Source: Cytobacillus sp. IB215665
GTDB lineage: Bacteria; Bacillota; Bacilli; Bacillales; SM2101
Direction of reading: 5' to 3'
Assembly: GCF_033963835.1 (NCBI RefSeq)
Contig: NZ_JAXBME010000001.1
Location: 372,001 to 436,000 of the forward strand
DNA: 64,000 nucleotides
Positions 10,000 to 18,583 of this stretch are shown in pieces; position 1 is the first letter of the stretch, and each line of letters begins with the position of its first letter. The notes beneath the pieces were generated by a model, which saw only the letters and a program-made list of their open reading frames with translations, did not search any database and was not told the DNA's origin. The translations under genes were made by a program, and so were the position numbers.

Positions 10000-10749
10000 T
10001 TGTCTCAAGCGATAAATAATAATAAGCTTTTACAAGCAAAAAATGTTATGGAGCTACAAAAAAAAGAAATGACTGAATTTTTAAATAATGCTGATGGCAT
10101 TGTCGAATCATCCAATAACTTAACGTACCTTTCAAACGATATTAATAACCAAGTAAATGAGGCAGCCCAGTATGCTGAAGATGGCACTCAAACAGTTGTC
10201 CGTACAGTTGAAGAGATGAACAGTATTCAACAATCTTCTACGGAGTTATTAACAAAGGTTGAAACGCTGGCTGGATTATCTCATCATTTAACTGAGATGA
10301 TTAAATCATTACAAAATATTTCTTCGCAAACGAATCTTTTAGCTTTAAATGCCTCCATAGAAGCAGCCCGTGCTGGTGCTGAAGGGAGAGGATTTGATGT
10401 CGTCGCTAAGGAAATTCGTAAGCTATCTGAAGAAAGCGCCAAAGCAACAAAACAGGCGCAAACTTCAATTTCATCTATCTTATCTGAGATTCAAGATATT
10501 AGTGACCTTTCAAAGGATGGACAACATAAGATAGGAACAGGGATTCAAAGTGTTCAAACATCAAAAGAGTTATTCGATTCAATCCATTCAGCGATCTCAG
10601 TTGTAGCTAACCAAAAAGAAGAGCTAAGGAATGTAACTGAAGAGATCAATCAAATGAGTCAAAAGGCTAACACGATAAGTCAAAGTATTTCTGAAAATAG
10701 AAAAGTTATTGCAATAGGTTTAGATTCAGCCATAAGTGTACATAGTTAA
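10000..10749 (+). CDS. short soluble chemoreceptor signalling protein
   Basis: A 249-residue protein consisting almost entirely of an MCP signalling domain. The hairpin tip [20 protein letters not shown] is well conserved, so it should bind CheA/CheW. No transmembrane segment, HAMP domain or obvious sensor domain is present; only about 40 residues precede the first heptad-like repeats. It resembles soluble receptors such as B. subtilis YfmS in plan. The start TTG 10000 is preferred because AAAGGAG (9985-9991) sits eight bases upstream; the in-frame GTG 9991 overlaps that site. Its 3' end overlaps the convergent membrane-protein gene by 44 bp. Confidence 0.85.
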   Translation: MSQAINNNKLLQAKNVMELQKKEMTEFLNNADGIVESSNNLTYLSNDINNQVNEAAQYAEDGTQTVVRTVEEMNSIQQSSTELLTKVETLAGLSHHLTEMIKSLQNISSQTNLLALNASIEAARAGAEGRGFDVVAKEIRKLSEESAKATKQAQTSISSILSEIQDISDLSKDGQHKIGTGIQSVQTSKELFDSIHSAISVVANQKEELRNVTEEINQMSQKANTISQSISENRKVIAIGLDSAISVHS

Positions 10750-11812
10750 CTAGCCATAAGATAACTGGTGGAACGACAAGCAATACATAAGGTGATGGAC
10801 CATATCGGTTAACGACAGTTCTCATGCCATGCATACATACAACAGGCGCATTTAACATGAACGTCCATCCAGCAACTGCTGCCACCATTTTCTCAGCAAA
10901 TGTCCATTTCTTAAAACATAAATGTACGATTAGGATGCTTAAAATAGCAATAATAACTGTCTTTATGACAATTAAATACAATATGGATAGTGAAAACATT
11001 GTATGGTCTATCATAACTGATCGATAAATATTTAAGATAATAAATCCATATAAGCTAATTGTGCCGAGCTTTTGATATTGCTCGGTTTTCTTCTTATACA
11101 AGTGCATGTCCTTCTTTAATAAAAGCAAACCATTACATAGACCAATGAACATACCGAGTACAAAGTCATATACAAAAGGAATGTGAGGGAATAAATCGTA
11201 TTTGAATGCAGCAACGATCATAGCTGTTATTGCTAATAAATATGCACTCTCCTTCGTAAAAGGGATATGTAATTTCTCTTTCTTTCCTATATACCTATCT
11301 TGTAAGTTATCTTTACTATAAAACTGTCTGCTCAACAGTAAAAATATTGGCGTGATGAAAAAGACAAGCAACATCTGAATCGAACACCAATAAGATACGC
11401 GTGTTAAATCATCTTCAGAAACAAATGTGCTCACAAGTTCAATGTTAAAAGCAAACATAATAGAACTAAAAACCCATGTGTCAGTGCCACTAAATAAATA
11501 TGAAAGGACATTCAAAAGGGTAATCAGTAAGGCACAAATGATGATTAGAGCAACTAGTCTAGATATGTATTTTCTATTAAGGACCGGAGCCATTTGCATA
11601 CCAATCGAAAAAAGAAATGCTGTTACCATAATTCTTTCTAACTCTAAAGGGAAAGTTAAAGGGTCGTTGAAAAATGCTGAAATTATAAACATTAGTACAC
11701 TTCCGATGAACGGGATAGATACGAAATAATTTTGGAGTCCGTACTTTATAACTATGCTTTCACTTAATTTCATGACTAAGATAAGAAGAATGATCGATAC
11801 TACTATCAACAT
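10706..11812 (-). CDS. multi-pass membrane protein, GltS/ESS-like
   Basis: A 368-residue hydrophobic protein with about ten predicted transmembrane helices. The C-terminal region, with [15 protein letters not shown], recalls the re-entrant loop and following helix of sodium/glutamate symporters (GltS, ESS family), and FLFSIGMQM fits the first half of that fold. Substrate and activity are unknown. The start ATG 11812 was chosen because GGAG lies five bases upstream; a GTG at 11818 overlaps this site. The 3' end overlaps the chemoreceptor gene by 44 bp in convergent orientation. An internally deleted copy of the dispersed repeat lies just upstream. Confidence 0.6.
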   Translation of the reverse strand: MLIVVSIILLILVMKLSESIVIKYGLQNYFVSIPFIGSVLMFIISAFFNDPLTFPLELERIMVTAFLFSIGMQMAPVLNRKYISRLVALIIICALLITLLNVLSYLFSGTDTWVFSSIMFAFNIELVSTFVSEDDLTRVSYWCSIQMLLVFFITPIFLLLSRQFYSKDNLQDRYIGKKEKLHIPFTKESAYLLAITAMIVAAFKYDLFPHIPFVYDFVLGMFIGLCNGLLLLKKDMHLYKKKTEQYQKLGTISLYGFIILNIYRSVMIDHTMFSLSILYLIVIKTVIIAILSILIVHLCFKKWTFAEKMVAAVAGWTFMLNAPVVCMHGMRTVVNRYGPSPYVLLVVPPVILWLVNYVHLWLNLNLLQ

Positions 11813-11843
11813 AAACACTCCATATAATTGCTCTTATATCATA

Positions 11844-11953
11844 GCTACTCTCGCATTGTGTTGTTAGTGTAAAAAAACATATACAACTGTAGATCGTGAC
11901 ACTTTTGCTCTTCAGTCGGATATAACCGTAGCAACAAAGTATACGAAAAGAGC
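11844..11953 (-). mobile_element. MITE-like inverted-repeat element, internally deleted
   Basis: The left end GCTACTCTCGCATTGTGTTG and the right end TAGCAACAAAGTATACGAAA... match the two termini of the dispersed element family in reverse orientation. At about 110 bp it lacks roughly 50 bp of the interior found in full copies. Confidence 0.65.
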
Positions 11954-12226
11954 TTAAACAATAGAAATAAGGCAATGTGAATTATTAAATCATCTTCAGC
12001 AACTGTATAATATAAATGACTATAATTCAGTAAGCGACCTTACATCCTATTCTCATGAGCTGTAAATGGAGGAATTGATAAACTATATTTTAGAGTGTAG
12101 AGCACGATATTTAGTATTTATATGTAAATATATGGATTAATTACGATAGGATTTGAAAAAAGAGTTGGAAAGCTTTAAACTATATATAACGACATAAAAT
12201 GAAATAGTTATTCATATAGTTGCTGT

Positions 12227-12259
12227 AAAGGCATCGCACTACTATCGTGTGATGCCTTT
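12227..12259. terminator. hairpin, possible terminator
   Basis: AAAGGCATCGCAC and GTGTGATGCCTTT form a 13-bp stem with one mismatch or wobble and a seven-base loop. Only a short T run follows on either strand, so termination strength is uncertain. Confidence 0.55.
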
Positions 12260-12345
12260 GCTACAATGTTTTAATAAACATGTAAGATCATACGTTATTT
12301 TGGTTACGCTTAATAGTGTGTGTTCAAATGGAAAGTTGGACATCA

Positions 12346-12354
12346 TGATATAAT
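12346..12354 (+). promoter_or_regulatory. extended -10 promoter of ctpB
   Basis: TGATATAAT at 12346-12354 is an extended -10 element 31 bp before the GTG start of ctpB. The -35 region at the usual spacing is poor. Confidence 0.5.
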
Positions 12355-12385
12355 AGTGAGTGTGAAGTTAAGGGGGAACGTAGTT

Positions 12386-13846
12386 GTGAGTCGAAAAACA
12401 GCAGTAATTTTGATCGTTATATCGATGCTACTAGGAGCTGGAGGTACTTACGCTGGAGTAAAGTATGTTGATGATGATCAACCAGTCATTCAGTCGGATC
12501 AGTTGACTAGTGTAGAAGACAAAGCTGTTCAGCAAGAAGTCACCAAAGATGAAGAGGATTTTACAAAAGTTGAAGAAGTGTTTGAATTAATTAAAAATCG
12601 TTATGTAGAACAAATTGATGACTCGGAGTTGATTGAAGGAGCCATCGAAGGCATGATTGAAACGTTAGAAGATCCGTTTTCATCATATATGGATAAAGAG
12701 ACAGCTGACCAATTTAATCAGTCACTTTCATCATCATTTGAAGGAATTGGTGCAGAGGTAAGTATGGAAGATGGCATTCTTACAATTGTAACACCTTTTA
12801 AAAATTCACCTGCCGAAAAAGCAGGGCTAAAGTCTAAAGATAAAGTTATTAAAGTTGATGGTGAAAGTATAGAAGGCTTAGATTTATTTGAAGCAGTGTT
12901 AAAAATTCGTGGAGAAAAAGGCACGACCGTCGTTTTAGAGGTAATTCGAGAAGGTGTTTCTGACACTATAACTTTTGACGTTGTGAGAGATGAAATACCT
13001 ATTGAAACAGTCTATTCATCTGTGAAAGAATACGCAGGGAAAAGCTTAGGATATATTCAAATTACTTCTTTTTCTGAAGACACGGATGAAGATTTCGAGC
13101 AACAGCTAGAACAGCTTGAAAAACAAAATATAGATGGTCTTGTTGTTGATGTTCGTGGAAATGGTGGAGGTTATTTAGATAGTGTCGAGAAAATGTTAAA
13201 GCAATTAGTTACGAAAGATAAGCCATATGTACAAATTGAAGACCGCAATGGTGAGAAGCTACGTAGTTCTTCATCATTAAAGGAACAGAAGCCATATCCA
13301 ATCGTAGCTCTAATTAATGAAGGAAGTGCCTCTGCATCAGAAATCTTTGCTGTGGCGTTAAAAGAAGCAGGTGGTTACGATATTTTAGGGGAAACATCAT
13401 TCGGAAAAGGAACAGTTCAACAGGCGATTCCGATGGATGATGGAAGCAGTGTAAAGCTTACACAATTTAAATGGTTAACACCAGATGGAAACTGGATTCA
13501 TGAAAAAGGTGTGGAGCCAACTATTGAAGTGAAGCAACCAGCTTATTTTTACACAAATCCAATCCAGTTTGAAGAAGATTTAGCCTATGATATGAATTCT
13601 GAACAAATTAAAAATATTCAAATCATGTTAAAAGGACTAGGCTTCGACCCAGGCCGTGAAGATGGCTATTTCGGGAAAGAAACTGAAACAGCTGTATCGA
13701 AGTTTCAGCAAGAGAATAACATTGAAGCTACGGGAGTTATAAATCAAGAAACAGCAACACAAATAGAAGATAGAATTATTGAGGAAATCGGTAAAGAAGA
13801 AAATGATGCTCAATTAAAGGCAGCATTGGAACAACTGACAAAATAA
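12386..13846 (+). CDS. ctpB: carboxy-terminal processing protease CtpB
   Basis: Membrane-anchored S41 protease; in B. subtilis CtpB cleaves SpoIVFA to trigger sigma-K activation during sporulation. The 486 residues have an N-terminal signal anchor (about 6-27), a PDZ domain (about 95-180), the protease core with Ser316 (in GSASASE), Lys341 (in GKGTVQ) and Gln345, the same spacing as the known catalytic triad, and a C-terminal PG_binding_1 domain (about 415-470). The start is GTG 12386 with AAGGGGG nine bases upstream; the frame opens earlier without such a site. minJ follows after an inserted acetyltransferase gene. Confidence 0.94.
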   Translation: MSRKTAVILIVISMLLGAGGTYAGVKYVDDDQPVIQSDQLTSVEDKAVQQEVTKDEEDFTKVEEVFELIKNRYVEQIDDSELIEGAIEGMIETLEDPFSSYMDKETADQFNQSLSSSFEGIGAEVSMEDGILTIVTPFKNSPAEKAGLKSKDKVIKVDGESIEGLDLFEAVLKIRGEKGTTVVLEVIREGVSDTITFDVVRDEIPIETVYSSVKEYAGKSLGYIQITSFSEDTDEDFEQQLEQLEKQNIDGLVVDVRGNGGGYLDSVEKMLKQLVTKDKPYVQIEDRNGEKLRSSSSLKEQKPYPIVALINEGSASASEIFAVALKEAGGYDILGETSFGKGTVQQAIPMDDGSSVKLTQFKWLTPDGNWIHEKGVEPTIEVKQPAYFYTNPIQFEEDLAYDMNSEQIKNIQIMLKGLGFDPGREDGYFGKETETAVSKFQQENNIEATGVINQETATQIEDRIIEEIGKEENDAQLKAALEQLTK

Positions 13847-13851
13847 GTTGC

Positions 13852-13940
13852 AAAGGTCTGACACTACAATCAAATTCTGTGTAAATATCTTTTTAGAGAT
13901 GCTATACATGGTATGATTGTGTGGCAGACCTTTTTTTATT
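13852..13940 (+). terminator. long terminator hairpin after ctpB
   Basis: AAAGGTCTG...CACTACAATCA pairs with TGATTGT...CAGACCTTT to give an interrupted stem of about 19 bp around a large AT-rich loop, followed by a T run. It lies between convergent genes and may serve both. Confidence 0.75.
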
Positions 13941-14509
13941 TATTTTCTTGTTTCTTCATGTGAATTTTTGTAGTAGACAAGATTGTCAGTCCACTCATCG
14001 AATTCAAAGATAAACCCTTTCCTTATACATTCAAATTCCATACCTACTCTTTTGGCTAATTGAATGGATGGTGTATTATCAGTATTAATATGGGCTTCAA
14101 TACGATGGAATTTTAAATCTCTGAAGGCCATATTAAGTGCTTCATTTACAGCCTCCTTACCATAGCCTTTCCGCCAATGATGATTATGAATCGTATAACC
14201 AATTCTACCCCATTGAAAAGTATCTCTTGCTAAAGTGGAAAAATCAATCATGCCTATATGTGTACCTGCTTCTTTCAGGAAAATACCGAATATGTACACT
14301 TGATCACTCAATGCTAATTCTTGATGCCTTTCTACTAAGTTGTTAAACCACTCACGTGTACACATACTCACATCAATTTTTCCTTCGTCATGCCTATGTT
14401 GAGATTGGAGTCTATTGTTAAATTCGTTAAGCCAGTTTTCGTAATCTTCTTGTGCTAATGGTCTTATGACTAATCTTGTTGATGCCGAAGCAGTATTAAA
14501 TTGCTGCAA
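13940..14509 (-). CDS. GNAT family N-acetyltransferase (RimJ/RimL-like)
   Basis: A 189-residue acetyltransferase of the GNAT_3 type, which uses acetyl-CoA to modify an amine. It begins TRLVIRPLAQEDYENW, has the acetyl-CoA binding region around IGYTIHNHHWRKGYGKEAV (about 118-136) and motif B HIN.DNTPSIQLAKRVGM. The substrate cannot be deduced. TTG 14509 is the likely start, with AGGGGTG upstream. The gene is inserted between ctpB and minJ, which are adjacent in B. subtilis, and points against them, suggesting later acquisition. Confidence 0.85.
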   Translation of the reverse strand: MQQFNTASASTRLVIRPLAQEDYENWLNEFNNRLQSQHRHDEGKIDVSMCTREWFNNLVERHQELALSDQVYIFGIFLKEAGTHIGMIDFSTLARDTFQWGRIGYTIHNHHWRKGYGKEAVNEALNMAFRDLKFHRIEAHINTDNTPSIQLAKRVGMEFECIRKGFIFEFDEWTDNLVYYKNSHEETRK

Positions 14510-15004
14510 ATAAACACCCCTAAATACTTTATATTTTTTTCATACTTAAATATACAACTAGTGCTATTTTCGTAAACTTTGTTGCTACTGTTATCAAATT
14601 AGTTCCAAAAAGTGGTTTGATATTGTTAGTTATCGATGTACAGAAGAAAAGATGCCACGAACTCTAGTTGTGTATATATTTATTTCTTAATACGAAAACA
14701 ACAGTCAATGCGAAAACAGCCTTTATAAAACGCTTATTAAGCTTTATGTAACTAATTTACTTTAGTAAACAAAGAGGTAAGAGCTAACGAGCTAACTCAT
14801 TTGCTAGATCACACACACAATCATGTAAACTACTAAATAAATTCGTATTTGATGTAATATTCATAGATGCAAATTATGTATTCACATCATATCATGAAAG
14901 GTCAAGCAGAGGTTAATATTGAACATATCCTTTTTTCCAACAATTTGATAAAATAATAGATAACTAATTGTACGTATTTTATAGATAACAGAGGGGGTGG
15001 CTTA
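14510..15004. other. spacer before minJ containing a repeat copy
   Basis: A full-length dispersed element occupies 14563-14721. The remaining 280 bp before minJ is AT-rich and shows no gene; the minJ ribosome binding site GAGGGGG lies at its end. Confidence 0.4.
14563..14721 (+). mobile_element. MITE-like inverted-repeat element, full length
   Basis: About 159 bp bounded by GCTATTTTCGTAAACTTTG and the complementary end TCAATGCGAAAACAGCC. The interior carries the conserved block GAAGAAAAGATGCCACGAAC, then CTAGTTGTG and ATTTCTTAATACGAAAACAA. It is one of the best preserved copies in the window. It encodes nothing. Confidence 0.85.
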
Positions 15005-16198
15005 GTGGTAGAAGAGTGGGTACTAGAGTTCCTTAAAGCGATTGGTCGCTTTTTCCTTCATCCATTAACATATTATTTCATTGCATATACATTACTAATC
15101 GGCTTTATCCGTGTGAAGAAAGAACGTCGTGATTTCCATGTTCGTATTTATGATTCTTTTCATGAGCTTCGATCCTTATTCTCAGTCGGTTTATTTGCCG
15201 GAGCAATTCTTTCAATCGTCACAATCGGGGTAGGAATTGTTCTAACATTAGAAACTATTGTTATCGTGGCAATAATTACTTTGATATTAAGCTTTATGAT
15301 CACACCTAGATTGTTAACACCTGCAAATGTGTTAGGCTTAACATTTTTTTCTTTAATATTATTACCTAAATTAGACTTGAATGATTTTGCTATGTTGTCA
15401 TTTTCGTCAGACCAGTTGTGGACAAGCCTGTCAGGATTAGCCATTCTACTCGCATTATTTATGATAATCGAAGGTTTTTTAATATGGAAAAAAGGTGGGG
15501 TAGGAACGTCGCCTTACTTGAAAAAAAGTAAGCGTGGACTACAAGTAGGGGCACATAAAGCACAACGAATTTGGATGTTGCCTGTACTATTTCTATTACC
15601 GGGTGAAGTTATTACTACTCAAATACCTTGGTGGCCTGTTTTTTCTATAGGACAAACTGAGTATGCTTTATGTTTCGTTCCTTTTGTCATCGGCTTTTCA
15701 ATGCATATTCAAGGTATTCATCCAACTGAAATGATCCAACAAACTGGTAAACGCGTCTTATTTCTCAGTTTGATTGTAGCTACTGCTGCTATTAGTAGTA
15801 TTTGGCTACCTGTATTTGCAACGATTGCTGTATTCATTGCGATACTAGGAAGAGAAATGATTGCCATTCAACAACGGTTGAATGATGACTCCTATCCTTT
15901 TTATTTTTCACAGCGTGATCACGGTCTTGTTGTGTTAGCTATTATCTCCCAGTCTCCAGCAGAAACGATGGCAATTCAAGTTGGAGAAATGATTACGAAA
16001 GTAAATGGTGTAGCTGTTCGATCAGTTGAAGAATTTTACGAAGCTATACAAAAAAATAGTGCTTTTTGTAAGCTTGAAGTCATTGATGTGAATGGTCAGG
16101 TACGCTTTACACAAAGAGCGTTATACGATGGCGAGCATCATGAGCTGGGCATACTCTTCGTCCAAGATGATAAGAAATGGGATAATGAAGCGGTATAA
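15005..16198 (+). CDS. minJ: cell division topological determinant MinJ
   Basis: MinJ links DivIVA to MinD at septa and poles. The 397-residue protein has about seven to eight transmembrane helices in the first 285 residues, with the characteristic N-terminus FLHPLTYYFIAYTLLIGFIRVK... split by charged loops, and a C-terminal cytoplasmic PDZ domain (about 300-385: GLVVLAIISQSPAETM, MITKVNGVAVRS). The start is GTG 15005 just after GAGGGGGTGG. Synteny with ctpB supports the call even though one gene is inserted between them. Confidence 0.92.
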   Translation: MVEEWVLEFLKAIGRFFLHPLTYYFIAYTLLIGFIRVKKERRDFHVRIYDSFHELRSLFSVGLFAGAILSIVTIGVGIVLTLETIVIVAIITLILSFMITPRLLTPANVLGLTFFSLILLPKLDLNDFAMLSFSSDQLWTSLSGLAILLALFMIIEGFLIWKKGGVGTSPYLKKSKRGLQVGAHKAQRIWMLPVLFLLPGEVITTQIPWWPVFSIGQTEYALCFVPFVIGFSMHIQGIHPTEMIQQTGKRVLFLSLIVATAAISSIWLPVFATIAVFIAILGREMIAIQQRLNDDSYPFYFSQRDHGLVVLAIISQSPAETMAIQVGEMITKVNGVAVRSVEEFYEAIQKNSAFCKLEVIDVNGQVRFTQRALYDGEHHELGILFVQDDKKWDNEAV

Positions 16199-16251
16199 AG
16201 TTGAAAAAAGGTTCCACTCGTCATTTGTTTTTTAAAAGAAGGCCATGTCAT

Positions 16252-16311
16252 ATGACTGTTGAGTATGCGTCTATTTTAGGAACTATAGCAACAAAGTTTA
16301 CGAAAAGAGCC
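16252..16311 (-). mobile_element. MITE-like element, end fragment
   Basis: The 60-bp sequence ending ATAGCAACAAAGTTTACGAA AAGAGCC matches one terminus of the dispersed family exactly, preceded by ATGACTGTTGAGTATG. The other half is missing. Confidence 0.65.
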
Positions 16312-16327
16312 TAACTGAAAGATAAAG

Positions 16328-16359
16328 AAAAGAGGGGCGTTAATAAACGCTCCTCTTTA
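16328..16359 (-). terminator. terminator of the CueP-like gene
   Basis: On the minus strand AAAGAGGAGCGTT and AACGCCCCTCTTT form a stem with one mismatch and a TATT loop, followed by TCTTT. It overlaps the stop codon by two or three bases. Confidence 0.8.
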
Positions 16360-16890
16360 CAATAATTGCATTTCAGTCATACAAGTTTGATCAGTTTTGT
16401 AAGTAGAAAAACTACTTTCTGCCATTTTTCCGTCATGAGTTATTCTAACTTCGTATTCTTTGTCACGTGGTAACCACATGTCAATAAAGCCATTTTCTCC
16501 AGACACCATTGTTTCCTCAATGATAATATTTCCTGATGCATCTACAATTACAACATCAAATTGCTCATTCGCTAGTTCACCTTGGCAGCCAGTCAAGCTA
16601 TGATTTGTACATGGGTGTGTATTCTTTACGTATGGTGCAAATGAAACAAAGAATTCATCATCTGGTAAATCATACTCGTGTTTCTCTCCGCTAGTTTCCT
16701 CTACAATGAGTTGTTCAGATGTAATAGATGCATTTTCCGCGTCAATGTTACCTATGCTGTAGTCATTTACTAAATCTTTAATAGATTGTGGATCCATTTC
16801 TTGTTGAGATTGTGTCTGTGTATTTTCTTCACTGCAGCCTACTAACAAAAACGCGGTTGAGAGGACTACAAATATACTTTTTAATTTCAT
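16357..16890 (-). CDS. cueP: CueP family metal-binding lipoprotein
   Basis: A 177-residue lipoprotein with lipobox LLVGC (Cys19), so it should be tethered outside the membrane. The sequence follows the CueP family: DLPDDEFFVSFAPYVKNTHPC, then the CxxHSLTGCQGE cluster, GENGFIDMWLPRDKEY and a last cysteine in DQTCMTEMQ. In Salmonella CueP is a periplasmic copper-binding protein; in Gram-positives the role is less studied. The conserved cysteines are present. A small secreted protein gene lies divergently upstream. No copper-responsive operator could be identified by eye. Confidence 0.85.
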   Translation of the reverse strand: MKLKSIFVVLSTAFLLVGCSEENTQTQSQQEMDPQSIKDLVNDYSIGNIDAENASITSEQLIVEETSGEKHEYDLPDDEFFVSFAPYVKNTHPCTNHSLTGCQGELANEQFDVVIVDASGNIIIEETMVSGENGFIDMWLPRDKEYEVRITHDGKMAESSFSTYKTDQTCMTEMQLL

Positions 16891-17288
16891 TAAAATACAC
16901 CCCTTATTAGTTTCTACATGGTATTATACAGTATTTATTGTTAATTAGATAAAAAGAAAAATGTTTATCACTGAAATGTCATAATTCGTTTCACAATGTT
17001 CTTAAAGTGTTGCATTGGTGCTTTGAATATGAATGAACGATATGTAGTTTAGTACGAGGCACATAACAGCTCTAGCCATACGAACATGACAAGAAAGTTA
17101 GCAAGCAAAACTAAGCGATAGCTAAGTATTGTTGTCATCGGATGAAGAAATTTCGGTTGGCTACTTTAAGCATATATGTAATGTCTTCGTGTTTTAAGTT
17201 GGATGTTAACAAAATGTTTTAAGAATCTGCAAAGTTTCTCAATTTTTTTAAAAGATAATAGCAGTAAATAAATGAAGGAGGGAAAACG
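16891..17288. other. divergent spacer, cueP and small secreted protein
   Basis: About 400 bp without a gene between divergent starts. It must hold both promoters, but no box pair stands out, and I see no clear CsoR- or CueR-type palindrome. Confidence 0.4.
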
Positions 17289-17561
17289 ATGAAAAACAAA
17301 ATAATGGTCGGCATACTAACTGTAAGCTTAGCAATTGGAGCTGGTACTACTGCTTTGGCATATGGTGGTCAATCAAGTAATTCAATGATTAATTACGAGA
17401 AAATGAATAACTTGGATTTGAACGAAAATAACTTTGAATGGGCTGAAATGAAAGAATACATGGAGGAAGTACATCCCGAACTCGGGGAAGAAGATTTACA
17501 AGAAATGTATAACTCTTGTCATGGTGAAAGCTCAGAGGTATTAACAAATTCAACATTATGA
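17289..17561 (+). CDS. small secreted protein with C-terminal CHG motif
   Basis: A 90-residue protein with a clear signal peptide (cleavage probably after TALA, residue 24). The mature part is acidic and short, with the pattern MKEYMEEVHPELGEEDLQEM followed by YNSCHG near residue 78. I have a memory of similar small Bacillus secreted proteins with the same HPxL...CHG pattern, but no function. The single Cys-His pair could bind metal, and the divergent cueP neighbour makes that worth testing. The start has an excellent GGAGG site eight bases upstream. Confidence 0.75.
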   Translation: MKNKIMVGILTVSLAIGAGTTALAYGGQSSNSMINYEKMNNLDLNENNFEWAEMKEYMEEVHPELGEEDLQEMYNSCHGESSEVLTNSTL

Positions 17562-17615
17562 TTGAAGAAGTAGCCGAAGGTTGAGCACAAATTGTTGTTA
17601 TGGGCTATGAAAAAT

Positions 17616-17645
17616 GGCGTATCCTCATTATTTAGGTATACGCCT
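17616..17645 (+). terminator. hairpin after small secreted protein gene
   Basis: GGCGTATCC and GGTATACGCC form a nine-bp stem with one bulge and a ten-base loop, followed only by TATTTATG. A weak terminator. Confidence 0.5.
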
Positions 17646-17727
17646 ATTTATGATAATAATTTTGCAGAAAAAAGCCTATTGGCTTTATTGATTAATGTTA
17701 ATTGTGTTCATTACAAGACACTCACAC

Positions 17728-18180
17728 TCAAGTTTGACTGTTTTTATCCATACTACTGGTGTTCGTTTGTTGTTTATAAAAGCTTGTTGTAAGTACATAG
17801 CCTAAAAAAATAATAGCATACAGACTAAGATTATTTTTCCAGCTAAAATACTGTAAATCAAAAAAGATAGGGTACCTTGGGCGATAAAAGTAACTTATAA
17901 TTACAATAAACAATGCTGGTATTCCTAGAAACGTTAGCTTTTCAATAAGTACTTTCCATTTACCTCGATTTTTGCTCTCTTTGTATAGAGTTGGTAACCC
18001 TATCACTATACCAAATATCAGATTAGATAAGACGAATAGAGACGAATACATATAATACGAAATCGCAAATAATTTAGAACTTTCTTCTAACCAACTATCA
18101 AAACTACTTTTAAAATACCAGAATATAAAAAATAATAGTGTAAAGATCATATATTCCTTTATTTTGCTAAATGATATCAC
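17728..18180 (-). CDS. hypothetical four-helix membrane protein
   Basis: I do not recognise the family. From the GTG start at 18180, which has AAGGTGA five bases upstream, the product is 150 residues with about four hydrophobic segments (roughly 10-27, 40-68, 85-105 and 120-138) separated by short charged loops such as LYKESKNRGKW. The frame stays open 28 codons further upstream but without a start site, so I prefer the internal GTG. Codon use is AT-rich like its surroundings. It stands alone between a small secreted protein gene and the 21-bp repeat array. Confidence 0.6.
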   Translation of the reverse strand: MISFSKIKEYMIFTLLFFIFWYFKSSFDSWLEESSKLFAISYYMYSSLFVLSNLIFGIVIGLPTLYKESKNRGKWKVLIEKLTFLGIPALFIVIISYFYRPRYPIFFDLQYFSWKNNLSLYAIIFLGYVLTTSFYKQQTNTSSMDKNSQT

Positions 18181-18371
18181 GTTTGTCACCTTCTCATTAA
18201 ATATTATTATGAAAAATAAGTCGCAATGATTTATATTATAGGTGTCCAAAAACCTAGTTTTCACTGGTCATGTTGGCTAGCTCTCATTTACATATAAATG
18301 AAGCTAAGTTGATTCACATTTATTATATGTACTAAAAATAATGCATTTCGTGGAAGTTGTCCATAGATTAC
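18181..18371. other. AT-rich spacer before the 21-bp array
   Basis: No gene or structure supported. It must contain the promoter of the minus-strand membrane protein gene. Confidence 0.3.
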
Positions 18372-18539
18372 TTTATTGTCCAAATGAGCACGGTTACTAT
18401 CCAACTACTTGCTTTTACTGTCCGAATAACTGCTTTTACTGTCGAAATATTACCTTTTACTGTCCGAATAGCTGCTTTTACTGTCGGAAAATCACCTTTT
18501 ACTGTCCGAATAACTGTTTTTATTGTCCAACAACTGTCT
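18372..18539 (+). repeat. 21-bp tandem array, eight units
   Basis: Units start at 18372, 18393, 18414, 18435, 18456, 18477, 18498 and 18519, an unbroken 21-bp period. The core is TTTACTGTCCGAAT with variants TTTATTGTCC, TTACTATCC and TTTACTGTCGGAAA; the remaining seven bases vary (AACTGCT, ATTACCT, AGCTGCT). Because 21 is three times seven, frames stay open and would encode a Cys-rich heptapeptide (CFYCPNN type), but no start site or signal peptide supports translation. The same unit makes up the array at 4192-4398 on the other strand. Confidence 0.9.
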
Positions 18540-18552
18540 CACAACAAAAACA

Positions 18553-18582
18553 GGCTTCTCTTCGCGAAACAAAAGAGAAGCC
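18553..18582 (-). terminator. terminator of the decayed gene fragment
   Basis: GGCTTCTCTT and AAGAGAAGCC form a perfect ten-bp stem with a ten-base loop; on the minus strand it is followed by TGTTTTTGTTG. It lies one base beyond the stop of the gene remnant at 18584-18703. Confidence 0.8.
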
Positions 18583-18583
18583 G

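Larger units (their letters stand above)
11813..12385. other. spacer before ctpB
   Basis: Contains a repeat copy (11844-11953), a hairpin (12227-12259) and an extended -10 promoter just before ctpB. The stretch from 11954 to 12226 shows no gene. Confidence 0.4.

Noticed and set aside
18372-18539. CRISPR array
   Set aside because: The units are 21 bp head to tail without unique spacers, and there are no cas genes.
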